NCBI GenBank assembly: GCA_963576725.1
Contig: OY755242.1
Span: 24,479,869 to 24,543,868 of the forward strand
Length of the DNA: 64,000 bases
Reading direction: 5' to 3'
Source: Azorinus chamasolen
Lineage: Eukaryota > Mollusca > Bivalvia > Cardiida > Solecurtidae
Shown here: positions 43,000-54,609 of the stretch, in pieces
Layout: every line of letters starts with the position of its first letter
Position numbering within the stretch: the stretch's first letter is position 1
Position numbers and translations under genes: made by a program
The notes under the pieces: model-generated
What the model was told of the DNA's origin: nothing
Databases searched by the model: none
The model's input: only the letters and a program-made list of their open reading frames with translations

Positions 43000-43495
43000 C
43001 TGGTTATATTCCATCAGGTTATTTCATTAGCACCATGGCATAAAGAAACTTTTTTTTAAAGCATTCAAGTAATCTAGTACAATATCTACGACCAGTCTAC
43101 TGGATGATCGTACGACCGCAATTGTCGTAGCGAATGTTACAAATAAGGACGTGCGATAAGTTTGGTCATACGATCGTTGGTAAGATGGATTCCTGTCTGT
43201 TATGTTACTCATGAATTATACATGTACTAGCGCTTTATGCCCTGCATTTACTGTCGTTGTATGACCTGTTAACATATGCGCTAATTCTTGTGTCTTAATT
43301 TTAGAATTAGACCCAAAACGGCAATTCAGATAGAGTTGTTTCACAATGTTATAAAACGTTTGTAGACATCTATGCAATATACTGTCGCCATTTTTCTCAT
43401 TTAAGTTTAAGATAGTCCACAAGCTTTAAGGGACATGCCTGTGTATATAGATAGATATATTTAGATAGATAAATTTCGGTAAAAGGCAATAACAA
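43000..43495. other. Unassigned DNA
   Basis: No gene or repeat is recognised, except a short ATAGATAGATATAT run near 43450. Confidence 0.4.
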
Positions 43496-43794
43496 TGTCA
43501 CAGTGTGTATGTTTATCATCACTTGAACGGCCTTGCTTTACAAGCGCGCTTTTATGGCGACGTGGTAGAGTGCTTGACTGCGAACCTGGCGACCCGGGTT
43601 CGATCCCGAGTCTGAGCGGGTATGTTTCTTTATAAGAACACCCGGTTACATTTGGCGCCCAACGTGGGACTGTGACTGTATGAGCTCCGAGTTCGATTCC
43701 CAGTCGTTCTCATACCAATAAAAATTCGGGACGAATTTCAACTTGCTGGGGGAGTATGTCACAGTGTGTATGTTTATCATCACTTGTACGGCCT
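43496..43794 (+). mobile_element. TRIM-like miniature LTR element, 3' LTR truncated
   Basis: 5' LTR 43496-43650 begins TGTCACAGTG and ends GGTTACA. Two bases on is a primer-binding-site-like TGGCGCCCAACGTGGGAC, typical of gypsy-type elements. After only about 90 bp of interior comes a purine tract GCTGGGGGAGTA (43745-43756). The next 38 bases repeat the LTR start (TGTCACAGTGTGTATG...ACGGCCT), then similarity stops. The LTR has a TATA-like TTTATAAG at about 43629 and a tRNA-like stretch. No gag or pol. Confidence 0.7.
43549..43620 (+). other. tRNA-like stretch with A and B boxes within the LTR
   Basis: GTGGTAGAGTGCTTGACTG resembles the A box and D arm; GGGTTCGATCCCGAG is a perfect B-box/T-arm sequence. 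The anticodon arm does not pair well and the acceptor ends do not match, so it is not a functional tRNA. A second B-box-like GAGTTCGATTCCCAG lies at about 43689 in the element interior. Confidence 0.6.
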
Positions 43795-43899
43795 ATCTAC
43801 CTTTAAAAGTCCTGAGCCTCAAAAGCTCTTACACTGACTGTTATATTTCAAAGTTGAAATATTAAGTATCAGACCCATACCTTGAAAAAGATACTAACT

Positions 43900-44394
43900 G
43901 TCCTGGAAGTGTGGGATTTTTAAAAAAAAATGTTTTTAGAATATCCAAGATCTTTACATTTTGTAAAAGTCTGAGGCAATCTATTCCATAAGTAAACACC
44001 TCCTACCAAAACTGTTTGCCTTTGGAATAGCATAGCGTCTATTTGCAGCAAGAGTATAACTAAACGGGACATCAGGTATAGGGACTGCTGTCATGTTAAA
44101 CATTGTACATCGATTATGAACTGAATTTAGAGGAAGAAAATGCTCGCCGAGGTAATCAGGAGCAGTTTCATTTTTTACGTTAAAAACATGACATAGTGTA
44201 TTTTGGTCTACACATTTTGAAACGGGTAACCAGTTTAGGAGTTTAAAATGCATAGGCGCAACATGTGACCTATGGTCTAGATTTAAAACAAAACGGATAA
44301 TTTTATTCTGGGTTGTCTGCAATCTGTTCATCAGATTTTGAAATAAACCTGGATATACGTACTGACTGACACACGAACCGCCGTATGATCCCAC
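43900..44394 (-). pseudogene. LINE reverse-transcriptase C-terminal fragment
   Basis: Open from ATG 44394 to a stop at 43981. Contains LQTTQNKIIRFVLNLDHRSH, FKLLNWLPVSKCVDQNT and NETAPDYLGEHFLPL. This is the pattern of the region after the polymerase domain in many non-LTR elements (NK..R, WLPV..R., PxYL). The polymerase core is missing, so this is a 5'-truncated copy lying directly after the TRIM-like element. 43795-43980 is probably its 3' UTR. Confidence 0.7.
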
Positions 44395-44779
44395 TTAAAA
44401 TAAGGGTCGTAAAACGTACTAAAGACCATGACGTCAATTTTAAAATATTCCTTATTTACGAACGAATATTTGTCCTCTTGGAATCGAGCGGCAGGCCCGG
44501 TACCAGGTACGTGATTACATGTAACATATCAAACAGTATTCAAGGATCTATCCTGTTTGCTTATGTATAGGTTAGAGCATTTTTATTTCATACTACGGAA
44601 TATAGTCCTCAAGACGCGGGACGCGCCGAGAGGACTATATTCTGTAGTATGAAATAACATGCTCTGAGCTATTTAGCACAATGCTCTACCGTCGCCGTCA
44701 ATTTTCCCGCCAAAATATAATTTAATTGACGTTTCGGCAAATGAAATGAACATGGTTTGTCCCAAGTCTCATTCTTCGT

Positions 44780-44881
44780 TGAAACATGACGGATAAAACA
44801 GTGAACTTCGACGCATTATTTGAAAGCGCTAAGGAAATCTTCAATACAGACGATTTGGACTATCTTTATATTCCAACTTAA
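44780..44881 (+). pseudogene. Short ORF kept in both arms of the foldback (MxDKTVNF)
   Basis: Left arm: ATG near 44787 opens MTDKTVNFDALFESAKEIF then NTDDLDYLYIPT, then stop. The right arm (minus strand, ATG near 46250) opens MADKTVNFGVLFEGDKEIFN before diverging. A start in the same place and mostly conservative changes suggest a captured or ancestral coding 5' end. Further downstream RKTQKAKSWIMRIYKDRAV is also shared. I do not recognise the protein. Confidence 0.35.
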
Positions 44882-46394
44882 TCACGAGGAAACTTCCACC
44901 TCACGTTTTTCAAAACCGGTATGAGTTGCGGAATTAACAAAGCGCATAAGTGATCGTATGCCGCGTAAAACACAAAAGGCAAAGTCTTGGATCATGCGAA
45001 TTTATAAAGATCGGGCCGTGTATCGAAACATTCTGTTGGAGACAATTTTATCTGGAAATATGTGTAAATTGTATTTAGTAATTCGTTTGGAAGGGTGCTA
45101 CTGTATTTGCACTGTTTTCATAGTAACTTGTTTAAACGCTTTGCATTGTATATTCTTAAAATGAATGATGTGAAGGATAAACTGCTCTAAGGCAGCAGAT
45201 CCTTTGTAGCAAATAATCTTTTTAATATAATCGTTTAAAAAGGAATTGTACTATTCAAACAAATAAAATTGTATTTAGTAATTTGTTAAGAAAGGTGCAA
45301 CTGTACTTGTACTGTTTTCATAGTCCATCCTTTATTTTATTTATATTTTCAGCGATAAATTGACAGTTGCCATTCACAACTGTCATTTATCGATGAAATA
45401 GACAGAAATTTACGCAATATAGTATTGAAGCCAACGCCCTGAAAGCTCACAATCTTATTGGTTAATAGCACAGCGACGATGTAGAGCATGTGATAAGCAA
45501 CTTTAGCACATGCTCTACATCGTCGCTGTGCTATTAACCAATAAGGTTGCGATATTTCAGGGCGTTGACTTCAGTACTATACTGCGTAATGTTTTGTCCA
45601 TTTCATCGATAATTGACAGCTGTGAATGACAACTGTCAATTTATCGGTGAAAAAATAAAAGAATGGACTATGAAAACTGAAAATACAGTAGCACCTTTCT
45701 ACACAAATTACTAAATACAATTTTATTTGTTTGAATGGTAAAAATCTTTTTTAAACGATTATGTTAAAAAGATAATTTGCTCGAAAGGATCTGCTGCTTT
45801 AGAGCAGTTTATCCTTAACATCATTCATTTTAAGATTAAACAATGCAAAACTTTTAAACAATTTACCATGAAAGCAGTGCAAATACAACTTGTTTATTGT
45901 GTTTGTATGTGGAACATATCTATGCTCTCCTGATCTGGAGGAAATAAAGATTATTATCATTCTAAATGAATTACTAAATACAATTTACACATATTTCCAA
46001 CTGAATGTTCCGGTACTCGGTCCGCTCTCCATAAATTCGCATGCTTCACGACTTTGCCTTTTGCGATTTGCACGGCATACGATCACTTATGCACTTTGTT
46101 AATTCCGCATCTGATACCGTTTTTGAAAAGGCGAGGTGGAAGTTTCCTCGTGCTTGTATTAGAATGTAAAGATCGTCCAAATCGTTGTGTTGAAGATTTC
46201 CTTATCGCCTTCAAATAATACGCCGAAATTAACTGTTTTGTCCGCCATGTTTCAACGAAGAATGAGGCTTGTGGAAAAAGCTTGTTCATTTCATTTACCG
46301 AAACGTCAGTTTATATTTTGGCGGGAAATTTGACGGCGTCGGTAGAGCATTGTGCTAAATAGCCCAGAGCATGTTTATTTCATACTACAGAATA

Positions 46395-47567
46395 ATAGAA
46401 TCAAGCATTGGTTTTGTTAAAGACGGGGGTTTCTATACCCGAGGTTGGTCTGTTCCAGTCGGAAACGAGCTTTAGCGAGTTTCCGATAGGAACAGACCAA
46501 CCGAGGGTATAGAACCCCCCGGCTTTAACAAATCCCATGCTTGATTATTTTTCTCGCTGAAATACGCCCTAAAACCAAGAAAATTAACGAATTTTGTGAA
46601 GTACTACTTTACATTGCGTAATACGACTTCCATATCTAATAGCAACAGACCGCAGCATAACTTTAGGCGTGACACCACATTCTTGCATAAAACGTGCTGT
46701 TGTAGTCCCGCTAGACCATGTATTAACAAGGCGATTCTCGTGCTCACGCGCTGTTGTTGACCGGTTTTAATTATACTTATTACGGGCCTAAGGTAAACAA
46801 TGGACGCGAATGATACAGCGTATTGGCCTAAGCTAGGTGAACGCCGGGGTGTGAGTATTTCCAGGAGCACAGACATATAGTGATAGACATATTGAATGAA
46901 ATTCCGTGTAAACGGTATTTAATACAATCATGAATTGACGTCGAAAAGAAAACAGTGTCTCGGAAACAGCATAAATCGACGAAGTGTCAAAGAAGTGTAT
47001 AGTTTTGCTGCCGTTGTTTTGCTTGTATTTTGAGGAATTAAATTGATGCAGGAGAGCAGAAAATTGGTTTTATACAAGAATAGCGTTAATTATACACGTT
47101 TGTTTTCGGGCAATAACATCTGCAGTGTCCCGAGGGACTGTTGTTGGCCCGAGCCCGAAGGGCGAGGGCCAACAACAGTCCCTCGGGACACTGCAGATGT
47201 TATTGCCCGAAAAAACGTGTATTAACCCTCTAATGACGTCATTTGTTATGACAACCACAAACGTTACGTTTTGGCGTAAATATAAATGACTGAGTGACTA
47301 CAAAACAACGTCTTCGGTTAATTAAATAGGCTTTTAAAGTGTTTATATGATAAAAAGAATTTCATATTCGTGCTAATTACTTATATTAATTTCAATTCAT
47401 TAGGTTGTTGCCTATAGAAATGTTGTATAATTCTGTAAGAAGTCCTTCCTTTGTATTGATGTTACCCAATCGCGCGTATGAATACACTAGTCACGGGGTG
47501 TTCCAGATAAGGATTTCTAGTACGGCTATTTTTAGTAACTCGGCTTATCTAGCACGACTGAGAAGCG
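46395..47567. mobile_element. 1.17-kb insertion within the foldback's right arm
   Basis: Flanked by AGAATA on both sides, as expected of a short target duplication. It begins with a 145-nt palindrome (46400-46545; ATCAAGCATTGGTTTTGTTA with the inverse, GGGGGTTTCTATACCCGAGG) and holds a second one at 47086-47225. The frame of 90 codons at 46604-46876 (minus) has no recognisable domain. Termini not clearly inverted. Confidence 0.55.
47086..47225. mobile_element. Near-perfect 140-nt palindromic MITE
   Basis: TTAA-bounded (GCGTTAATTATACACG on the left, CGTGTATTAACCC on the right). The arms include TCGGGCAATAACATCTGCAG, TGTCCCGAGGGACTGTTG and GGCCCGAG, around a GCCCGAAGGGC centre. GC-rich compared with its neighbourhood. 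Near-identical open frames on both strands are palindrome artefacts. Confidence 0.8.
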
Positions 47568-47727
47568 AGAATACAGTCCTCTCGGCGCGTCCCGCGCCTT
47601 GAGGACTACATGTATATTCCGCAGTATGAAATAAAAATGCTCTAACCTATACATAACAGGCCTGACACTAATGTTTATACCAATACCAGAAAAGCTATAT
47701 TTACACATGTCATTATAAATAAATATT

Positions 47728-49441
47728 AAACAAGAGATGTTTGTAAAACATGTATACCCCCCCAGACCCCCTGACCTTTGATCTAGTGACCTCAACTATA
47801 GAGGTCATCTAGCGGTCATGACTAATCACCACAGCAACTTTGAATATCCTAAGCCAAACCACTGATCATTTATTGATCTGAAAACATTTCACATATTAAG
47901 GTCATGGTGACCTTGACCTTTGACCTAGTGACCTCAACAACTTTAGGGGTCATCAAGTGGTCACAACCAACTACCACAGCAAGTTTGAAGATCCCGAACC
48001 AAACCATTGAGCAGTTATTAATTGGAAACCATTTCATCAGTTAAGGTCATGATGACCTTGATCTTTAACCTAGTGACCTCAAAATCAATAGGGGTCATCT
48101 AGTTGTCATGACCAACCACCACAGCAAGTTTGAAGATCCTAAGACAAACCCTTGAGCAGTTATTAATCGCAAACCATTTCACCAGTTAAGGTCATGGTGA
48201 CCTTGACCTTTGACCTAGTGACCTCAAAAATAATAGGGGTTATCTAATGGTCATGACCAACCACCACAGCAAGTTTGAAGATCCTAAGCCAAACCCTTGA
48301 GCAGTTATTGATCGCAAACCATTTCACCAGTTAAGGTCATGGTGACCTTGACCTTTGACCTATTGACCTAAACAACATTAGGGCTCATCTAGTTGTCATG
48401 ACCAACCACCTAAGCAAATTTGAAGATCCTAAGCCAAACAATTGAGCAGTTATTGATCAGAAACCATTTTACAAGTTAAGGTCATGGTGACCTTGACCTT
48501 TGACCTAGTGACCTCAAATACAATAGGGGCCATCCAGTTGTCATGACCAACTACCGCAGCAAGTTTGAAGATTCTAAGCCAAACCCTTGAGCAGTTAGTG
48601 ATCGGAAACCATTTGACCAGTTAAGAGCATGGTGACCTTGACCTTTGACCTAGTGACCTAAAAAGCAAAAGGGGTCATCTAGTGGTCATTACCAACCACC
48701 ACAGCAAATTTGAAGATCCTAGGCCAAACCCTTGAGCCGTTATCGATCGCAAACCATTTCACCCTTTAAGGTCATGGTGACCTTTGACCTATTGACCTAA
48801 AAAACAATAGGACTCATCTAGTTGTCATGACTAACCACCTAAGCAAATTTGAAGATCCTAAGCCAAACCCTTGAGCAGTTATTGATCAGAAACCATTTTA
48901 CCAGTTAAGGTCATGGTGACCTTGACCTTTGACCTAGTGACCTCAAAATCAATAGGGGTCATCCAGTGGTCATGACCAACTACCACAGCAAGTTTGAAGA
49001 TTCTAAGCTAAACCCTTAAGCAGTTATTGATCGGAAACCATTTAACCATTTAAGGTCATGGTGACCTTGACCTTTGACCTAGTGACCTCAAAATCAATAG
49101 GGGTCATCTAGTGGTCATGACCAACCACCACAGCAAGTTTGAAGATCCCAAGCCAAACCCTTGAGCAGTTATTGATCGGAAACTATTTCACCATTTTAGG
49201 TCATGGTGACCTTGACCTTTGACCTAGTGACCTCAAAAACAATAGGGGTCATCTACTTGTCATGACCAACCACCACAGCAAGTTTGAAGATTCTAGGCCA
49301 AGTCGTTTATTAGTTATCGTTCGGAAACCATCGATCTACCGACCGACAGACAGACCGACCGACCGACCGACCGACCGACCTACCGACCGACATGTGCAAA
49401 GCAATATACCCCCATTTTTTCAAAAGGGGGGTATAAAAATG
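47728..49441 (+). mobile_element. Pearl-like element: 145-bp tandem array plus ACCG microsatellite
   Basis: Starts AAACAAGAG then hairpin ATGTTTGTAAAACAT and TATACCCCC. It holds ten-plus units with AGGTCATGGTGACCT at 47899, 48044, 48189, 48334, 48479, (48624 mutated), 48769, 48908, 49053 and 49198. The period is 145 bp, with one 139-bp step caused by loss of a TTGACC unit. Ends with (ACCG)n at about 49337-49392 and CAAAAGGGGGGTATAAAAAT. No coding capacity. Confidence 0.85.
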
Positions 49442-50297
49442 TAGCCGTCCTAGCTTTTATGCTAGAAGGTTTCCCAGGTTCTATTAAACTTACATATTTA
49501 GACAGTAGAAATCAATACTCAAGAGTGTCCAGGGGATACTATAAGTTACTTTATTCTCTTCTAATACCTTCTTATGTCAAACCATGCAACTTAAATAATT
49601 GATCTTTTATATATGTATTGGCCGGAGAGTGTGTGCCGTTCCTCAGGCTTCTTGGACAGAAAGCTACGAGACCCTTCAAACAACATTTTATTAACGAAGT
49701 ATAGAGTAAATAACAATGACAAATGTGATTCCTGTAACAATGATGCCATTATTTCTCACATGGATATTCAAAAAGCAAATGGCTAATTGACTTCGCTTAC
49801 ACGTCTAAGAGTGTTTCAGTACAGGCACAGAACCTTTATATTGGTGAAGGGGTCCTGCAAATGTCACGTGACAGACTAAATTTTACATGCGTGGTAATGT
49901 TTGTGACTACAATTTCATTAACTAGGAGACCCATGAGGTATTTAAAAACATTGAAATCAGTCAAATGCAAAAATTAATTACGAAAACGCTCAAAACTCAT
50001 ATCTACTTACCGTTGAGGTATATAATAAGTATTTATCAGAGTCCACATTGTCTTATATATCCAACACAAATTCTGAAACAGGGCCCATCTTATTAAATAT
50101 CGCACGACCATAAATTATCGAACGTCCTAAAGTACGACAACCACTGTTACTCAGTTAACCTATACTACCTCACATTATTAGGCTAACTTCGTAGTACACA
50201 CAACTAAACGACGATCGCAACTTACATCTTAATCGTCGTATGCTATAACTTACATTGGTCGGATGATACCGGTATTTAGTAGTAGGAGTAGAAGTAG
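49442..50297. other. Unassigned DNA with MITE tail scraps
   Basis: TGATGCCATTATTTCTCACA and GATATTCAAAAAGCAAATGG at about 49740 are the tail of a GACGG-type long MITE. The same phrase, with CACGACTAGGAG-like sequence after it, recurs at 62840-62900. Nothing else is recognisable. Confidence 0.4.
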
Positions 50298-50435
50298 TAC
50301 AGTAAAACCTCTCTATAACGGCCACTAAATTACATCAAGTATTTGTGTTAAAGACATGTGACTGCTTAAAGCAAGGTCCAAAAACACCAACTAATTTCCA
50401 CAATTTAGTGGCCGTTATAGAGAGGTTTTACTGTA
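50298..50435. mobile_element. pogo-like MITE, copy 9, palindrome deleted
   Basis: TACAGTAAAACCTCTCTATA to TATAGAGAGGTTTTACTGTA. The middle jumps from TTAAAGCAAGGTC to CAAAAACACCAACTAATTTC, so the GCTCC tip and one arm are gone while both ends are intact. Confidence 0.8.
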
Positions 50436-50438
50436 GTT

Positions 50439-50475
<37 letters not shown>

Positions 50476-50540
50476 GAAGAGGAGGAGGAGGAGAATGAGG
50501 AGGAGGAGGAAGAGCAGAGGTGGGGAAGAGGGCGACAACA
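50436..50540 (+). repeat. TAG and GGA trinucleotide microsatellites
   Basis: About ten GTA/TAG repeats run from 50436, followed by GAGGAGGAG-type sequence to about 50515. Serine-, leucine-, tyrosine- or arginine-rich frames over this stretch are translations of the repeat. Confidence 0.9.
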
Positions 50541-51013
50541 ACGACCTGTACGAAAACTCCACACGGATTCCAGGCGGATTCCGGGCGGATTCCAGGCGGA
50601 AATGACACGGAATCTCAATATTCCGCCCGGATTCCAGGCGGACACGGAATGTTTTGAGAATGTCCGTGTGGAAACTTAACAATTCCGTGTGGACAGGGTA
50701 AATGTCCGTACGGATTTTCTGTCATGTCCACCCGGAATTTCTTTCTCCACACGGAATTTTAATACTTGGACAGTTTGAGAACACGGAAACTTCATACTTT
50801 GATTAAAAAAGCAGCAGGAACATTACTCCCACACGGATTTTTAATACTTGAACATTTTGAGAGCACGGAAACTTCATACTTTGATAAAAAAAGTAACAAT
50901 ACACATGGACATTTCATACTTAGAATTTTTCAGTACTGGAAATATTTGACTCAGGAAAGTGTAAAATTTAATTGAGTCTTAAAGTTTGGTAAAGTGACAG
51001 AAATATAAATTAT

Positions 51014-53050
51014 AAACAAGAGGGCCATGATGGCCCTTAATCGCTCACCTGTTTGTAACAGATTAATGATTTCAATGACAGATTGCATAATTTGAAAAAT
51101 CTTGGTAGAAAACTATTAGATGATGCTACATACTTAAATATAAAGAGTCTAGACCTTACAGATTTGGAGGAGAAGATATTTTAAAGATTTTCCTATGAAA
51201 AACTGTTCAGCCCCAGGGCGGGGCCATCTTTGATCCGGGGTTCATAATTTGAAAATCTTGGTAGAGGACTATTAGATAATACAACATACCAAATATCTAA
51301 GGTCTTTGCCTTACAAGCTCAGAGAAGACTTTAAAAGATTTTTAAGAGAACAAGATCTTTTAAAACTTTCTTATGAAAAACTGACATGCCCCTGGGAGAG
51401 CCATTTTCAACCCAGGGGACATAATTTGAACAATCTTGGTAGAAAACTATTAGATAGCGCTACATACCAAATATTAAAGGTCTCTGCCTTACAGTTTTGG
51501 AGAAGAAGATTCTTAAAGCTTTTCATATGAAAAACTGATAAGTCCCAGGGTGGGGCCATTTTTGACCCAGGGGTAATAATTTGAATAGTCTTGGTAGAAA
51601 ACCATTAGATGATGCTATATACCAAATATCAAGGGCTTAGACCTTACAGTTCTGGAGAAGATGATTTTTAAAGATTTTCCTATGAAAAACTGATAAGCCC
51701 TTGGGCGGGGCCATTTTTGGTCCGGGGTCATAATTTGATTAATCTTGGTAGAGGACCATTAAATAATGCTACATACCAAATATCACAGGTCTATACCTTA
51801 TAATTTTAGAGAAGAAAATATTTAAAGATTTTCCTATGAAAAACTGATAAGCCCTGGGGTGGGGCCATTTTTGTCCCGGGGGTCATAATTTGAACAATCT
51901 TAGTAGAGGACCATTAGATGATGCTACATACCAAATACTAAATGTCTATTCCTTACATTTTCAGAGAAGAAGATTTTTAAAGATTTTCCTATGAAAAACT
52001 GATAAGCCCTGGGGTGGAGACATTTTTGGCCCAGGGGTCATAATTTGAACGATCTTAGTAGAGGACCATTAGATGATGCTACATACCAAATAACAAAGGT
52101 CTATGCCTTACATTTTCAGAGAAGATGATTTTTAAAGATTTTCCTATGAAAAACTGATAAGCCCCGGGGCGGGGCCAATTTTGGCCCAGGGGTCATAATT
52201 TGAACAATCTTAGTAGAGGACCATTAGATCATGCTACATACCAAAAATCAAAGGCCTATGCCTTACAGTTTCAGAGAAGATTATTTTTAAAGATTTTCCT
52301 ATGAAAAACTGATAAGCCCTGGGGTGGGGCCATTTTTGTCCTGGGGGTCATAATTTGAACAATCTTAGTAGAGGACCATTAGATAATGCTACATACCAAA
52401 TACTAAAGGTCTATTCCTTACAATTTCAGAGAAGAAGTTTTTTAAAGAGTTTCTTATGAAAAACTGATAAGCCCCGGGTGGGACCATTTTTGGCCCAGGG
52501 GTCATAATTTGAACAATCTTAGTAGAGGACCATGAGATGATGCTACATACCAAATAACAAAGGTCTATGCCTTACATTTTCAGAGAAGACGATTTTTAAA
52601 AATTTTCTATGAAAAACTGATAAAGCCCCGGGGCAGGGCCATTTTTGTCCTGGGGGTCATAATTTGAACAATCTTAGTAGAGGACTATTAAATCATGCTA
52701 CATACCAAATATCAAAGGCCTATGCCTTACAGTTTCAGAGAAGATGATTTTTAAAGATTTTCCTATGAAAAACTGATAAGCCCTGGGGCGGGGCCATTTT
52801 TGTCCTGGTGGTCATAATTTGAACAATCTTAGTAGAGGACCATTAAATCATGCTACATACCAAATATCAAAGGCCTATGCCTTACAGTTTCAGAGAAGAA
52901 GATTTTTAAAGATTTTCCTATGAAAACTGATAAGCCCCGGGGCAGGGCCATTTTCAGCCCAGGGGTCATAATTTGAACAATATTAGTAGAGGACCATTAG
53001 ATCATGCTACATACCAAATATCAAAGGTCTATGCCTTACAGTTTCAGGGG
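51014..53050 (+). mobile_element. Pearl-like element with a 155-bp tandem array, truncated
   Basis: Starts AAACAAGAGGGCCATGATGG (hairpin GGGCCATGATGGCCC), then CGCTCACCTG. It contains about thirteen units with CATAATTTGAACAATCTTAG, CATTAGATGATGCTACATAC and CCTATGAAAAACTGATAAGC. Their starts step by 154-155 bp (51575, 51729, 51884, 52039, 52194, 52349, 52503, 52658, 52813, 52967). The far end is missing after TTACAGTTTCAGG. The inverted partner array is 56862-57690. Confidence 0.85.
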
Positions 53051-54609
53051 GTAAAAAATGCATGTGTACACACAGTCCTTTGATAATAGTGTTTTGGGTG
53101 TGACGGATTGAAGGTCACTAGGTCCAAGCTGTGCATGAATTTAGGTTGTTCCTACGCAAAGATATAGTCCCTCGAAGTTTAATCCATTTTGTTCGAAAAA
53201 TTATCATTTTTTTCAAAATGCATCATCTACCATACGAAAAAGCACTATTAGCGTTATGATGATGTATATGTCATATCTCGGAAACAATTTTAACCATATT
53301 GCATCCGGCCCTAAATATTCAAAATTTCGGGGTCACATGTTAGTCCGAACCGGCGCCATTTTGAAAAACACGTTTTCTCTCGATAAAGAAAATCGACTCG
53401 ATTTGAATGAAAACGTCCACTATATGCTACAAAAAGTACACGCAAGAATGAATGGTGAGTATCAGTATACAAAATACCACTAATTGTTATTTTTTTAAGT
53501 CGGAAGTTTGAATTATTGACGAAAGTCGATGGCTTACTATTTCATTTTTGTCGTACCCTTTATTACTTTTCTACAGTTACTCTGTTTGCAGCTCAATCAT
53601 TGAGTACACTAGCGATAGGTGGATACAGTATGTTCAATTAAATGTTTTTTTGTTATACATGCACTTTACCACTGTATTTGCTGTCGCGGTTGTTGTAGAT
53701 TAGTCGGAGAGGGGATACGTTTATTTACACTGTTTGTCTTTTAGGATGGGGATGGAATAAGGGTGATGTTGGGCGCCCATAAACCGGTTTAAACCCCCGG
53801 TGACTTTTGTCACTGACCGTTCCAAGGCGGTACTTCCATCTTCCTCCTATTGAATGTTTGTTTTGTCTTTGTGCGTCTCTTGTTGTTTTTTCTACCCATG
53901 TACATTTGCTGTTTCCTTGTGTTGCTGTTCGGGCGAGTGTTTGTTCTGTATGTGGTATTTCCTGCATGACTCATTTTTGTACTTTAATTATCTGTTACGA
54001 TGTTATATCCGGTCTCGAGTTTAGAAGTTACAGACACTCGTTTGGAAATTGTATCTCAAACAGTCAAAATTAATACAAGCATTTATTAAATCATGCACTT
54101 GTACAAAGTGTCAGCGCACTCTTCTTCACAACCAAACCATATGCATCGACAGGACCGCTAATGTACAACATCAACACGGCATCGGGTCGTTTCGGACATA
54201 ATCCGTTTCGGCCTTGGTAGAATCGGCCAAAATTCGGTCCAAAACGATCAAGGCATACGCAGAATATATTCAGCACTTGGCAAGATTTTAATAAAAGCAT
54301 TTTTATGAAAATTTCATTAGAAAAATGTAATTACGTGCAGTGGTCATGAATAATATTTTAATGAAGTTCAGTGGTTGTTTGGGCTAATGCAAACAGGATT
54401 GACCAATTTTAGCAGACAGTTTCATTAAGATCTACACTCTTTGAAACAGACTTACAGTACACTCTGCAGCAATTATAGATAGTTGAAATATTTCGCTGAT
54501 GCCTTGCTGTGACACTGTTTAAAAACTCATGTCATGTCTTGCAGCAGACTCATAAAGACACTATTTTATCATAAGTCTGTGTATACATGTACCTACCTGT
54601 TCTACCTGT
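53051..54609. other. Unassigned DNA
   Basis: Several frames of 70-90 codons (53256-53483 plus, 53725-53967 minus, 53807-54073 plus, 54091-54300 minus) have no recognisable domain. Two of them overlap on opposite strands. No splice or promoter context supports a gene. Confidence 0.4.

Larger units (their letters stand above)
44563..47660. mobile_element. Giant foldback element with interrupted right arm
   Basis: 44639-46394 is one near-continuous palindrome centred near 45516 (arms about 870 bp). Example pairs: AGCTATTTAGCACAATGCTC with its inverse at about 46345, and GATGTAGAGCATGTGATAAG with its inverse near the centre. The outer end GGTTAGAGCATTTTTATTTC (44563) pairs with GAAATAAAAATGCTCTAACC near 47645. 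The right arm is cut by a 1.17-kb insertion at 46395-47567, with AGAATA on both sides. A GCG-rich hairpin (GACGCGGGACGCGCC) sits at both outer ends. The superfamily is unclear. Confidence 0.8.

Noticed and set aside
43549..43620. Functional tRNA gene
   Set aside because: The B box is good, but the anticodon arm and acceptor stem do not pair, and the stretch lies inside an LTR.
47043..47258. Two facing frames of 60-62 codons with nearly the same protein
   Set aside because: Produced by the 47086-47225 palindrome.
50345..50682. Serine/arginine-rich and poly-tyrosine or leucine frames
   Set aside because: They follow TAG and GGA trinucleotide repeats in different frames.
53256..54300. Several 70-90 codon frames as host genes
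   Set aside because: No domain, opposing overlaps and no splice signals that connect them.
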